Shown: positions 27,101-39,277 of the stretch, piece after piece
Layout: each line of letters starts with the position of its first letter
Position numbering within the stretch: position 1 is the first letter of the stretch
From: Elysia crispata
Lineage: Eukaryota > Mollusca > Gastropoda > Plakobranchidae
NCBI GenBank assembly: GCA_033675545.1
Contig: JAWDGP010000077.1
Location: forward strand, 330,001 to 394,000
Length of the DNA stretch: 64,000 nucleotides
Direction of reading: 5' to 3'
Position numbers and translations under genes: made by a program
Notes under the pieces: model-generated
What the model was told of the DNA's origin: nothing
What the model saw: the letters and a program-made list of their open reading frames with translations, nothing else
Databases searched by the model: none

Positions 27101-30100
27101 AAATGGAACTTCAAAGGTATGGTATTTAAAGTTTTTAGTTTAAAAGATCCTTTGTTGCAAAAACTGTTTCTTATATTCCTGTTTGGATTTCTGTCATTGA
27201 AGATAACCATATTCCTCTACAGTTGTTTAGCAAAGCAATAAAGAATATTCAAATTTCTTGTATGAAGTCATGTTTTTTTTTAATTCATCTTTCTATTTCT
27301 TGCTTATTCTAGGATGTTTATGTCTGCTATGAGAAGGCAGCTGAGAAGAAAAAGAAAGAGATTGATGAATCAGGTAAGGAATAGAACATATTTACTGACA
27401 CTGATAAGCACAGCACAGATTTCTGCGTAAATCAGTTTCAAAATAATAAATCCAAATGTAATACCTCATTATCAAGAACTATTCTTTTTCTTTTTAATGT
27501 TAGTTGAAATGGTTGGATTCTTTGCCATTGAGTAAAACCATATATGCTCTCTCTCTCTCTCTCTCTTACATAATGTCTTCGGTTTTTGACTTTACCTTGT
27601 TAATGTTCATTTCGTCAATCTCTTTCACGTTATCATGTTAATTCTTCCAAGTACACTGCAGATGTTTATGTACCATTTTAGTCCCTTGGTAAGACTTACC
27701 TGAATAGTATGAATATTGATTTCTTCCCTTTTTTTAGTCCTTTTTGTCTGCCTGTAAATATACACCTGTTTAACTGATCGACTGTCTGATGCCATTTATC
27801 AATTTCAAAGTGACCTGAAATTTTCAAGCTCATCAAAAAAAATAAACTTATGCAGGTAGCTCCATTCTTAAATTTTTAAATCAAAATATTTTTTTATTTA
27901 TGTTTGTAAGTGGTCTTTTTTCTCCTATTATTAGAACTCTTTGTGACAACCAGAGCTGATATGGTATTGCAATCTCATACAATAATATATATTGATACAA
28001 TCTTTGACTCCAGATGAACCAGCCTGGGTAGAGGTGTTGACAGAAGTTCTTCTGCATCTCATGTCACTGCATTCTCACCTGGGCCGGGTTGTCACTGCCT
28101 CTGTCTTCAGGTTTCTGACTGATCACATCACACCACGTTCCGTCTCACTCATAGCTGAGGTAAGTGAAAAAACTAATATGAATAATTGAATAGTAGTTTT
28201 AATTTTAGTTTATTTAATTCTGATCTTGAGCCATATGTGTCTTTTAAATGTAGACAAAAAGGATAAAGTGCCAGGCAGGGTTAAATATTTTTTAATTCTT
28301 TAAATCTGCTAGAAATTTTTTTATTTTTATTTCTTTGTATCTTCCTCAGTGTTTAAAACACTTTTAATATTATAGACAGTAAAAAAAGATGTACTTTATT
28401 TTTGAAAAGTTTCTGATGATGCATAAAACACAATCTGAATATCACAATGTTTTTAATCTATAGTGCCAACTGAATATTTCTCAGTTGTTCATAATATAGA
28501 TGTGCAAGTCTATTACAAGAAGTGTTTCGTCATTTTTATTGTAAAACATTTTTATTTTGAGGTATAATTGTGTTACACAGTATGTGTTTATGACAATTGT
28601 TACACAAAGTTAAGAACATTTTGAGGAAATGTTTCAGAAAAAAAAAACCACTGCTAGTTTTTTCATTAAATTAAACTACAAATTAATATTCAACCCATAA
28701 GAATGACTAATAGATAGTGCTGAAGATATCTTACTAGTTTTGCATTTTGCATGATCTCTCTCCTAATTTTTTTTTTCATTTTAAGGTGTTGATACCAAAG
28801 AAGGCACGTGGGGATGATGCTGGTGGTGCCATGGTTGAGGAAGATGTGAAGGATGATGATGATGAAGAGGAGGAGGATGAAGATGATGATATGGAAAGTG
28901 ATGCAAGCGAGGAATCCAGTGAAGATAATGAAAATAATGATGACGAAGATGAAGACATGGATGATGAAGAAGAAGAAAATCTAGAGGTGGATGAGCAGTT
29001 CAGAGAGTCAGTGAGGCAAGCTTTGGGTGCGGCAGCAGATCTTGAAGACAGTGATGATGAAGAGAAGGTAAGACTGCACAGTTTGTCGTTCTGTGTGTGC
29101 ACTTATTACCCAATTAAAGCCTTACATGTCAAAATTAGTAATTTTGTTTTATTTTAATTGGTTTCAAATAACATTGAATCTAAATCTCTCCTAACACATG
29201 ATATTGGAAATCTGATACTATGACCTACTTAGTCATTCACCATAAAAAGTTGAAGGATCTTTTTTTTAATGGGAAATACAAAAAAAAATCTTATACAAGC
29301 CAGAATTCACTGTTTTTTAATATTGGTAAGAACATTAATTACTTTATTGATGCCTAAATGTAAGGCCTTGTCTGTACTGTCTACCAAGTTGCAACTAATC
29401 TGTAAAGTTTTTTGCTTTGAGATATCATGTTATTGTTTGGAGGATTAATTTGACATGACTATAAGGATTAATTGCCTTTGCTTATCATACAAACACTATG
29501 ACATTGATGTTTATCTGTACTCTCTTAAGTTTCCTGGGTTTCAAGTGCTTTTTATTGTCAGGTGGACAAATAATACAGAGAATTGTTGAGAATTTAATGC
29601 TCAAATTTCCTATCACTTATCATAACATTAAAAACTGTAAAAAGGATTATTTGATTGCCTGTGTTGTCTCTGTCGATGCGGAGGCCTCTTCTCATCTTGT
29701 CAGCCCATTCCATCTTTTGTAACCTTTCCTTTTCAGTAAACAAAGCAGCTCTATAACCCCTGTGTAGACTTATTCATAGTGTGAATATGCGCTTTGCCGT
29801 TAGTGTTTCTATCACAGATGCTTTTTATTTAATGTGTCCTTCTGTCTGTCTAAATTCATCATATTTTTAACTCATCTTTTATGTAAACTTACACATTTCT
29901 TTTATGATATCCAGCATCTGGAAGACTCATGTTAACTCAAACATAAAGTTACGTTACTGATATGTTTTTGTATTATTAAGAAGTGGTGAGGCCAAATATT
30001 CTCTGATAATATAGAGTGACACCTTTGTGTGTAATTGTGTTTAGGAACTGTCAGATCTGAGTGACTCTGAGATGTTTAAACTGGACGATATGTTGGCAGA

Positions 30101-33100
30101 GGTATTCAGACAGAGGAAGAAGGCAAGTGGAGGAAAGAAAGCCAGAGAAGAAAAGAAAGCGGAGCTTGCAAATTTTAGGCTCAGGTACGGTATTTTGAGA
30201 GTGAGAGAGATGTGTATGTGTAGCAAATTTAAGAATTGGTCTTCACAAAGTAATTTGATCTTGGCATCTTTGTTTCTATTTCTGGATAACTAGAAAAATC
30301 CTAGATTGGTTTCATGTGTATTTCAGGTACTGTATTAAAGAATTAAAATTCATGTCTCGTTATCAATGGGACTGTTGTTTCTTTAAAATTCTCAATTATT
30401 TGCCCTCTTTTCCAGGGTTTTGGATCTCGTGGAAAATATGATTAAAAGCAAACGCTGTGGAGACTTCTTGCTTGTAAGTTACATTTTTTTTGGTATTTGA
30501 ACCTTGTAATTTGGCACTTGAACTTCTTTTTTTGGTGTGTGTTGGGCAATTACATTGGTGTATCAGATGGTCAGTGTTAAATGTGTTTTCTAAAATAGTT
30601 TGAGTGAGTGTTTTCAAAAAACTCAACCCTTATTGAAAATCAGTTGTAATTTACAATATCATCATTGTTTACAAACCATGGGTATGTACATTGGTATTCA
30701 AAACAAAAATTATCTAGAAAAGTAGAAAGCTCGGCAGGCTTATCCAGTCCAATAATTTATTGTTTTGACTCATTTTTCTGTATATATTTGTTTTGCCGAA
30801 CCAGGATGTCCTGAAACCACTGCTGCTGTTGACTATGAGGGCAAACACATCAGAGAACCAGGCTCTGTGTGAACGTGCTAAGGGACTTTTGAACCTGCTG
30901 AAATCTAAAGCTAAGGTACAAATTGACTTCAAAGCTTATCTTTCCACGGTCAGCTGCACCCTCATTTTATTGGCTTGAATTGTTTATGCTTCTTTTTCTT
31001 TTTTTGTCTGTGTATTTCTTCACTCTTGTCATCATTTCTCTTTAAAAATATAGAATCGCCAATCGGGATTCTTGTGGACTTTTTCAATATATTTTCATCT
31101 GTCTAGTAGATTTCAGTGATAGTAACCAAGAGCTGGCACAGCTTTTTAGATGAAAATTCAGCAGCAGATTTTGAAAAAAAATGGGCAATGTGTGCTAAGA
31201 AAAGTTTTTGAGTGCCTAATTATGCAAAGTAATTGTTCTGTGAAAAAAAATGAGAATGAATGAGAACCTGACTTGTAGAGTCTACCTTGATACAGATTTT
31301 ACTTTGAAAAGAAATCTACTTTAAAAAATACACTGCGAGTTCATTTATATGCATTGACGGAAAAAGAAGGCAGGAAACAGCATATTTTAATCATAAAACA
31401 ATGTTTTTGAATAAATATAGTGGAATCCTCTTAAAGTCAACACCTCAGGACCAACAAAAAGTGTTGACATTAAGCAAGGTTGACTTTATCCATTTTCAGG
31501 AAACAAGTCCTAAAATTCACTTTATTAAAAACAGATTGTCTCTCTTTGGTTTCAATTGATGGTGGTCTTCCTTTGCAATGTCTCCATTTCGTTACTTATA
31601 GCTATCGTGTGGTAAATTTATACAAGTTATGTAGGCAAAGAGAAAACCACACTAAGTCTGAAAAGAGGTTTATTTAAACAACTTGATGTTCTACACACAA
31701 AAACACAAAATATGTGTACATTCCTACAATTCTTTCTATATTTTTTTCAGCTTTACCCTCTTTTAGTATGGGCTTAGGACCATCATTCCTTTTGTTTTGT
31801 TTTCACCAAAAAGAAAAAAAAATAATGGCCCAATAAAAAAATGTTTAGCATTATTGGAGGCCCTGAAAAGGATGCTATTGGTGAAGGCAAGCGGTGGTGG
31901 GGAGAAAAAGTGCACTGCTTTCCACAAATCATGCGAGCCAGCGATAAGTTAGGTCTAGATCTAGACATACACGACCTCCTTCCTGCCCACGCCCTACGCA
32001 CCCTTCTTTATTACTGTCACGTAAGACCGCGTAAGACCACACTAACTAAACTTGGTAAAGCCTTGTTAGGCATGCTGTTGATACCCATTGACTCACTGGC
32101 TGTATTGGTATGGTAAAGAGCTTTATCCTGCCAACTCATCCCTATGTATCCCGGCTTTTATGGGTTTCACCTTTTCCCATCCACAATGAGGTGTTGACTT
32201 TAAGTGAAAATGGCCCCCAAGCCATTGACTTTATAAAAAAATCAGTTACTTAGACAAAGAAGGAAAAAAACAGGACCGCTGCGTGGTGTTGACTTCAAGC
32301 GAGTTGATTTCAAGTGGATTCCACTGTATTATTTATTTCCAAGATGTTAATCATTGAAAGTGAAAGCATGCTTAATATTTTGAAGTTTTTGGTTTAACAC
32401 ACATCATTTTGTTCTTATTGTTGAATATTAAAACAGGGTCTCAAAGATACAGTTCATAGCCTTGAGGAACAGAAGGCATTCTTTCTAGAGCTTCTTGAAT
32501 TGGCCCAGAAAAGTGAGAAGCAATGAATGTTTATTTAAGATTAAATTTTGTCATTTTGAGATTTATGCTTCTATTCATGGGTGCTAAGATCATAATGCTT
32601 TTTTCATGAATGATGAAGATGTTAAATCTCTGATTAGCACATACCGAACAAAAATTATGTTTCTTAAAAAATTTTTATTCATGAACTTTTTAAATGATAT
32701 TAAGATTGAGTTTTTTTTATATATCAAGTTTCCTACTTATTATGAAATCATTGAAGTTGCTAAGTGACTGGATACACAAAACTTTTACTCTTCTCTACCT
32801 CCAGCATCTGATCCAACACACATGCAAGCAGTTTCCATGGCCAGTTACCTTGTGGTGTGTAGAAAAGACAAATAATTGTTCTGAGTGCACAGTTCATGTT
32901 TGGATTAAACTTCTCTTTTTTATTTTTAGTTTTAGAGGATGAAGATAGAATAATACAATCATAGCCTAAAGAGCAATTAGTGGATGGTCACAACACAAAT
33001 TTTTATATGCTTTTTTTTTCGATTTTGTGAATTTTCAAATAAAGGAAACTCCTGAATCATAGAGATTTTGACCTGATTTGTCTATTATTGTCAGATTATT

Positions 33101-36100
33101 AAATTATATTGATTCCATAAGAATGCCTTTTTTTTCTCTTAAAACAAATATTGGGTGAGTGCTTTGTGGTCAGGTGGGAATCTTTTAGGACTCTTTGCTG
33201 CCTATTGCCTGTTGCCAAGAACTTTTTATATCAAAAGGCAAAAAGGGAGTTAAGGATATTAAAAAATGTAAAAAGTGTCTTACTTTTGCAATATGTACAT
33301 GACATATATTAAACTCTCTGATAACCATATTTTCTTTTTCATTAACCAGATGAACCTATCAAGTGAAAATCAAGATAGTAATGTGAGTGCACTTTTTTCA
33401 TCAATCATAAAACAAAATAAAAATACAAATCGACCTTAGATAAAGTTGTTTAGGAGGAAGATGGTATTTACACACATAAATCTTGAGATTTTTTTTTATT
33501 GATTGCATATCAATTTAGTCTTTTATTTCAAAATTAAAAACTGAACATTACAATGTTGAGCATGAAGCCATATATTGCATATATATATATATGTACATAT
33601 ATATATATATATATTATATATTCAAGTCAAATTTAGTGAGCAAATTATAGAAAAGCAAACTTTCTAATTCTTTTTGGTATTGACATAATTATGCCCCATC
33701 TGCAGGTGAGGGATCAGGCTGGCTGTTTGGAAATCTTCCAACAAACTCTCACTAATGTTATCTCCAGAAAGTAAGTGGCTAAAGAGAGTATTTTCATTTT
33801 TTTTAATTGCGAGTTGTTATTAAGATATATGCTAATAAATCTTTTACTGCAAACATGTTTCCTCATGTGCTGAGTCCTTAACTTTGTTCTTAAAATTTAC
33901 TGATAGTCTTAGACTTATCAAGTTTGCCCTTACATCTTGTGTTATAATGTGGTTAACAGCAAGCTTGGTTTACAATTTAGAACTCTTGTATTTTTAAAGT
34001 GGGTACTTAAATTCATACCATTCTTTTTTGTTACTTAAAAAGTCTTTGTGAACATCCTTTTTTGCCTATCTTTTTCTTTAACAGACAATCGAAACCACAT
34101 TTCTCCTTCTTCACATCCATCATTGAGATCAACCCTGTAAGTACATGTGACTTTACCTAAATCTATAAATGTATATCGAAGAATGCTACTGAAAAGATGG
34201 ACATACATATTTTGCCTTATGTAGATGTTTAAACCTTTTCATAGAGGTGCGGTAAAAATTTGTGTAAACATCAGTTTTGATAGCAATTTTGACTACTTCT
34301 TTTATGGCTTATATTTTTATCGGTACAGTTTTAAACTTTTTATATTTATTTGACTGAATTCAAACTGAAGCATAGCAGTCATTTGTTTAGATGGAGATGA
34401 TGGACAGAAATTTTTTTTATATGGATATCAAAATATTTAAAGGTGCTTTTGCCTAAAAATAGTAACCTCAACACTTTAAAATGATAATCCCAATATCTTC
34501 ATCTTATATCATTACCTTGACTGTCATTTATCTTATTATGAATGAAAATTATGTTATCATTTATAATATACTGCTTTTTAGGCAGTTGTTTGTATTTTGT
34601 AAAATATTCGGAATCTGAACAAGTGGTTATGATATTGGATAGCTATCAACCAAAGAAATAGCAAACTCTTTTGAAATCATTCTCTGAATCATGATCTTTC
34701 TTTACAAAATTCTTTTTATAGGTTCTTTTCCAGTCATATAGCAAGCACTTGCTGTCCAGCCTCAAAGATGAAACAGTGAAGATTTATAATCAGGTATTTT
34801 TTTATCCTCAAATTTGATATATACCTTCACTTTCAAGTACTTCAGTGCTTAAATAGGTGTAAATTTACTGTACCATATGAATATTGGTGTAATCTTTTCA
34901 TGGTTTCGCTACAAATTTTATTGAGTTAATAAAGGAGGAAATGCCTAATATGGAAAATTTTAATTAAAAAAAAATCCAAATTAGTTTAATAACATGATGA
35001 AAAAGTTAACCCTGTAATGTATAATTTATTCATAATATAAATCAAAAGAACTGCTGAAGCTATTAACTTTGAGAAATTGTGATAATTTTTTTTTGTTTGT
35101 TCAATTTTTATTCAATGCTATTAATCCTTCTATTGGTATAGAAATTCTTTCATCATTTTAACTATTAACAATCACAAAATTTCTTTTGTGTATAAGTGTG
35201 CGAAAGTCTTCTTGTTATAAAAGTTTGGTCAGTAGTGTTAAGTTGTAATGAATTCTCACACAACATCTTAAAACAAGATGTTAAGATGATTTATTATCTA
35301 AATTTATGAATACCTAGCTTTTACTGCTTCTGTTTTAATCCAGACGCTTTGCTGTTCAATCCTGACAAGTCTTTGTAAAAAGGTTGATAACGTAAGTTCT
35401 TTACAAGTAGTTTTATTGGATGAAGCAAATAGATTTTTTATTATATAGAACTGCATCAACGTTTCGAAATCTCAGTCATCAGAGTAATGGTGAATTGTGA
35501 TCTGATTTAATATTGCTGCTTCACAAAACTTCTTAAAACTGATTCTCACCTGAGTAAAGTGAATGCGTATTGCATGATAAATGAATTCATGAAGAAAAGC
35601 AAAAACACACCACTTAGAGAAAAACATAATGGCCCCTAAGAGTCCAACAGGATACTGACATGTCTGTACATAGTGTGATTATGAAAGATAAACTAAGATG
35701 AGACAAGGGTGCAAACAATGCAATCTTAAATGTAGCACATATGAATGCTTCATGTTTGGTTTTTGTAGAAAATATTTTCAGAAAGAAGCAAAAAGAGAAA
35801 CGTTATTTAGTCCTTTTTTTAGTTCATCAAAAATACTTTCTGATTGAATCATTTTCTATAGTATATTTTAGATCATTTTGATTTGTCTTTTGCCCACATT
35901 TTTTAAACAACAAATGGCATATGCTTATGCTTCTATGTAGATGTTGATAAGCTCATTCGATTACACTTTCTTGCAGAAAACAGAACCAGAGGGAGAGAAA
36001 AAGATGAAGAAATGGATGACAGAAGCTGCAGGGGTGCTTTCTCAGGTAATTATGAAGTCTGTATCAGTAACATTGAATATTTTTTTTCATGAATGCTCCA

Positions 36101-39100
36101 ATATGGAAGTCATAGATTATAGATGAAAATACACACACACACACACACACACACTGATTCAAACATATATTTATATGTATAGTTTGAAATTTATTTCATA
36201 CAATTCATTAGAGTGCTCAATTCTTTGTGTATTCAATTTCCAAGCCAGGGTTGAGAGAGAAGAATACTTTCCACTGGAGGTTTTTGACAAATTGTTTTGT
36301 TTTGTTTACTATGTCTTCAAAATCTTTTATCTCTGGGATGAATGGGGGTGATCTTGTTGAGATGAAGCCATAGGTTTCTTTACTTCATGTATCCAAGCCA
36401 GGGTTGTGAAAGAAGGATGCTTTCCATCACAGGTTTTTGACTAATTAAAATCTGATATATATATATATATATATAAAATATAGAGAGGGGTGGATGGAGA
36501 GTATCATATAAAAAATCCTTTGATGAACGTAAATGTTTGGCGGATTAGTGAATATGGCATCCAATAGTCACAGGCACTTGCATACATATAAACTAGATAT
36601 GGACCTTGAATCCTGGATCAAGTAAGCTTATGTTTAATTGTAAAGTTCTTGTGCACAATTTAAAAAAAAATCTGACTTGAGTATTATAAGATGAGTGTCA
36701 TACCCCAACTATAGGCAATGGAAGATCTCATGTTAAAGTGACGGCTAACTACCTGTTTCCACTGAATTAGTTAAAGCAAATTTGTTGGCAATATCCAACC
36801 TGGAATATAAATTGTTTAACTTTAAGTTTTAGAGGATACACATCAATAAAAAGTTCTTTTCCCTCCTCATCCTCCTTTTTCTTCTTCATCATCATCATAA
36901 TTTTCTTCAAGGGATGGAAGATATACATTTTGATTCAGTTGCACCTACTATTCCAAGACTCCATTATTTTCCCTCTACCTCAAATTAAAAAAAAACAGAG
37001 AAAATTATACATGTATAAAATCAATACCATTGGATAGGATCTGCTGTGAAACTTTAAAAACGGGGTTTATTTTCATCAGATCATGTCCGGCGTCAATAAA
37101 GATTCAATAAAAACCATGTTTATGAAGGAGCTGCTGCAGTTGATGTTGGCTCTGCAGGTCAGACATGACATTCTACCTGAGGTAAGGAAATCTGCAAAAA
37201 CAGTTCTGTGATTGGCAAAGAAAATCTGAGCATATTTAAAGCCAATGCATCTTTGAACCATATGCTGGTAATAACAGCACGATCAATTTACTATTGCAAT
37301 TGAGAAACATTAACATTTGTCTTTTCTTTGATTCATATATATCATGAGTAGAATCAAGATCTAATGTGGAAATATCTACATTTCAGAAGCCTCAATTCTT
37401 CATTCTAAATCTATACCTTCAAAGTCAATAACAGCTTTAGTAAAAAAATTATACATCATCTAGATCAAATCACTGAAAGCTGAAAGAGGGTTGGACTTTT
37501 GTTGTCTCTTTAGGTTAGCTATAGGAAAGAAAGTAAGAGATTTTAAGATTTACAGTTGCTGAGAAAGCTTTCAGTGTGGTTCATATTTCTCTTCAGCTTC
37601 ATTAAATTGCTCAATCAAGAGATAAAATGACTCAATGCCGTGGGAGTGGTGTTAAGGCAAAATTAATTGCATTGGAGATGTGAACATTTAAAACAGTCAA
37701 GAAGTGCATAAATGTGATTCAAATTTCAGCTTTTGCAACAAGTAAAAATATATAATTATTCTGGACTTGAATAGCAGGCCAACCACCCAGCCCTAGTTAC
37801 TGTACCAAAACTTTGAGTTAAAGAGAAAACTATTTGTTAAAGAATTTGTGCGTGTCACTAACGATAGTGATTTAAGATGCTTAATCCTCTTGTTTAAGAA
37901 CAGATTTTTAACTTTTTGTGGCAGAATATACAGTTTAGAGATTGTTTTTGTTTGCAATAGAACTGCTTTGTATTTATAAATCTTAGCAAACAAACCATCG
38001 GAAAGCATTAGATGTCACACTTTAAAATATTTATAAGGCCTGTGCAATAAATAAATAGAGAAACAAAACCGTTTGTCTGATGAAAGAGAAGAAACATTTA
38101 ATTAATTTTGAGGCAATGAGAGGTTTGCATACTCAGTACACTCAATATTTCTTTATGTTTGTCAATCATTGGCAATTGATTTGAGGTTGTAATGATGACA
38201 TGCAAGCAACACAGAGGTACAGTATGTGGACTGTGACTGCATAGAATGAGATCCCAATTCCCTGAAGCCTTTATGATGCTGTGATGTCAAGTATCGTGAC
38301 TCCTTCAACCAATGTAGATCACTTACAGCACAGATTTTTTTCACATTGCAATGTATTTTTTAATCTATCAAATGCCTGTGGCAACCTAAAATTTTTGATA
38401 CATATATATTAAAATTCGTCTCAGAAGTAAAATGTAGATGATTAAATTTTTAAGGTGTTTGTTTAAGTTCAACTTTCTGCCTGTGATCAAGCGAGCCAAA
38501 CCAGATCAAGGGAGTTACTCCCCAAATTCTTCCAATGCAATTCATGAAAGATTTACGTGTATTACCTTTTATATTATTGTTAAACAGAATCCTTTTGATG
38601 TGACTGTGAAGACCAAACTAGTGGAGCTGAAGTCGAAGTTTAACACTGATCTGAGAAGACTGTCCAACAAGATCATTGCTGGCATTGAAAGGTCAGAGTT
38701 GCAAGGCATACATCTTATTGCTCAAAATAAGACTCAGTATGATAGATCATTCTCACCCTTAGGGACAGTTCATGTAAAAAAAATGTTATTCCTTTATTTT
38801 TTTTTCCCTCTTTATTGAAGCTATTAGGTCCTCACAAAGAATTCTAGAATAAGTTAAAATAGGTTACTCATAAATATTAGAAATTGATTTTCTTCTTTTG
38901 AAATTATCTTTCAGCAGGCTTCCTGTAAGAATATGATAAAGAGGGAAAAATTCCTTAAATGAGAGGTATGGTGCAACAGATAAACCCATGTGGTACTGGT
39001 ATGCCCTATGATACAATTGTTCATTGTTGATTTATGCTGTGAGCCATTATACTTCAAAATTTGCAAGGATAAAATTTCATGCTCAAGTAATTTTATGCTC

Positions 39101-39230
39101 ATACACCTCTTTTGATTTCAGGGTTCAGAAGTCGGAAAGTGGTAAAAAGAAGAAAAACAAAAACAAAAGAAAGCTGTCTGAAATTGAGGGAGATCTACCA
39201 CAGAAAAAGAAATTGAAGCAAACTATTTAA
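12141..39230 (+). CDS. MYBBP1A: MYB-binding protein 1A (Pol5/DNA polymerase phi family), 35 exons
   Basis: Predicted 1137-residue nucleolar protein. Known family roles are rRNA synthesis, ribosome biogenesis and transcription co-regulation. Exons: 12141-12275, 13016-13123, 13375-13467, 14142-14213, 14669-14779, 19295-19417, 20256-20345, 20719-20815, 21339-21448, 22226-22321, 22727-22894, 23643-23719, 24042-24216, 24436-24535, 25066-25136, 25557-25607, 26494-26544, 26766-26873, 27313-27373, 28014-28159, 28786-29067, 30045-30184, 30416-30473, 30805-30915, 32437-32512, 32805-32854, 33350-33382, 33706-33770, 34085-34136, 34722-34793, 35344-35391, 35977-36045, 37080-37181, 38588-38691, 39122-39230. 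The N-terminus (PPKEILDIFWTLADG), the helical-repeat body, a WVEVLTEVLLHLMSLHSHL segment, an acidic block (about 697-735), a FKLDDMLAEVF segment and a Lys-rich C-terminus (about 1110-1133) are typical of the family. It is shorter than human MYBBP1A (about 1330 residues), mainly in the C-terminal tail. The ends of exons 6 (weak gttcgt donor) and 26 are the least certain. Confidence 0.92.
15654..16275 (+). pseudogene. LINE ORF, N-terminal part and start of endonuclease (frame-broken)
   Basis: The frame encodes a hydrophobic N-terminal segment (about residues 17-38), a Lys/Arg-rich tract around KTRRKKRGGRRKR, two copies of CVANNRNVNINN from a 39-bp tandem duplication, then the first endonuclease motifs (IGCINTQS and DILCITETW). 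After about 16270 this frame loses similarity and the endonuclease continues in the -1 frame, so a one-base deletion is the simplest explanation. No slippery heptamer supporting programmed frameshifting is visible in the overlap. Confidence 0.75.
16032..16109 (+). repeat. 39-bp tandem duplication within the LINE
   Basis: Two copies, 16032-16070 and 16071-16109, differ at a few bases only. Both stay in frame and duplicate the peptide CVANNRNVNINN. It precedes the endonuclease domain. Confidence 0.95.
16259..18997 (+). CDS. LINE endonuclease/reverse transcriptase ORF
   Basis: A continuous 912-codon frame; the ATG at 16259 is only the first in frame, since the endonuclease starts in the preceding frame. 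Endonuclease motifs: GGGVAFIYR, CIYRPSS, VITGDLNIHVD (GDxN) and SDHFLL (catalytic SDH). Reverse transcriptase motifs: NFRPVSNLNFLSKILEKV, SAYKMHHSTETALL, LLDLTAAFDTIDH, GVPQGSVLGPVLF and the active site YADDTQLY. The C-terminal region ends with RSFSYVAPTMWNRLPRYIRE and a segment typical of L2/CR1/Rex-like elements. No internal stops remain, which implies a fairly recent insertion. It copies its own RNA into DNA at a nicked target. The host gene exons on either side are unaffected. Confidence 0.92.
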   Translation: MASRTGDDHILAMLRPPGYEIKSFPHIDQRGGGVAFIYRLSSFTIRTSEWSLTSHKTFEIATCSFQTSHNKLTIVCIYRPSSRKLRKTSTNSEETFFTEFNDLVCSLRQRGHPFVITGDLNIHVDIPTDLFTVLFQSILDQHELVQHVTVPTHKNGHTLDLIITTKEHSFLVDLEVIDKSISDHFLLRADIDTLKPKKLQHTVQSRDIKRLDKAAFLSDAASSLSSSTISAECLVSTLRDTLDKHTPVVTRTISVRPVAPWYTLDIKEAKRKRRQTERRWRKSGLQVHRDILAHQRNIINSLIRSHKKAYFTKKLEEVKTTKELFQTTDHLMGHQTSSSLPPGEDKELCNQFLLTFNNKIDNIRTFLGNDTPLPDEHEPSTGNTMTEFCYVTEEEITKYIKASSPKTCDLDPIPTSLLKEYTMELVPYITKIINESLATGVVPDIFKRAIVTPLLKKPGLDETDLKNFRPVSNLNFLSKILEKVVLVQVLKHVKSNGFDEVLQSAYKMHHSTETALLKVTSDILDLVDDKNLCLLVLLDLTAAFDTIDHEILLNRLKKSFLVSGTVLTWFESYLTNRFYCVNVRLETSQNLPLKYGVPQGSVLGPVLFTMYTKPLSALIRKHSISYHLYADDTQLYGASDTENIHQLIHTTTHCIQDISSWMNINKLKLNEDKTDIIIFGCSKSIDSLPVIKFDLNGHEVLCSKKVKNLGAILDQDMSTFSFVSNLCKNLYFQVRKISSIRKYINHNVAKTLVTTLILSRIDYCNSLLAGLPKQQLQRLQNLQNNAARLITLKRKRDHVTPTLIELHWLNINDRICYKICLFCFKCLNNMAPEYLTGMLRVYTPSRSLRSANVRTILVKPHKNYVAYGKRSFSYVAPTMWNRLPRYIRESDSIETFKRQLKHYLFTTTYSRQ
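28786..29067 (+). other. MYBBP1A: Acidic-block exon of MYBBP1A
   Basis: Exon 21 (94 codons) encodes a Lys/Arg-containing start followed by a long Asp/Glu/Ser-rich tract and then QFRESVRQALG and a DSDDEEK end. Acidic stretches at this place are characteristic of MYBBP1A and yeast Pol5. The coding repeat of GAT/GAA codons gives a Ser-rich reading on the opposite strand, which is spurious. Confidence 0.9.
31418..32326. mobile_element. Pogo/Tigger-like non-autonomous DNA element, 909 bp
   Basis: Terminal inverted repeats start (C/T)AGTGGAATCC and are flanked by TA at 31416-31417 and 32327-32328. Both ends carry subterminal repeats of gttgact(t)caag type and a shared CAGGACC-like/CGGTCC stretch. 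The TIR resembles the CAGTGGAACC ends of Tigger/pogo elements. The 91-codon open frame at 31841-32116 has no transposase motif. It lies in MYBBP1A intron 24. Confidence 0.75.
33578..33620. repeat. (AT)n microsatellite
   Basis: AT/TA dinucleotides around a central GTAC, giving a roughly self-complementary block, in a MYBBP1A intron. Confidence 0.9.
36129..36154. repeat. (AC)n microsatellite
   Basis: About 13 AC units within MYBBP1A intron 32. Confidence 0.9.
36240..36447 (+). repeat. Diverged direct repeat pair, spacing about 152 bp
   Basis: A unit of about 55 bases starting ccaagccagggttg and containing ctttccayyrsaggtttttgac occurs at about 36240-36295 and again at about 36392-36447. The two copies differ at several positions. 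It is intronic and of unknown origin. Confidence 0.75.
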
Positions 39231-39271
39231 TTCTATCCTCATAGATACTGTTTTATGTTTTAACTAAATGT

Positions 39272-39277
39272 AATAAA
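39272..39277 (+). promoter_or_regulatory. Candidate polyadenylation signal of MYBBP1A
   Basis: An AATAAA lies 42 bases after the TAA stop of MYBBP1A. It would give a very short 3' untranslated region, which is plausible but not proven. Confidence 0.55.

Noticed and set aside
28776..29102. 108-codon Ser-rich reading frame on the minus strand
   Set aside because: It is the antisense of the acidic GAT/GAA-rich MYBBP1A exon 21 and is explained by composition.
31841..32116. 91-codon frame inside the intron 24 element
   Set aside because: It contains no transposase motif and lies wholly within a TIR-bounded element. Chance open frame.
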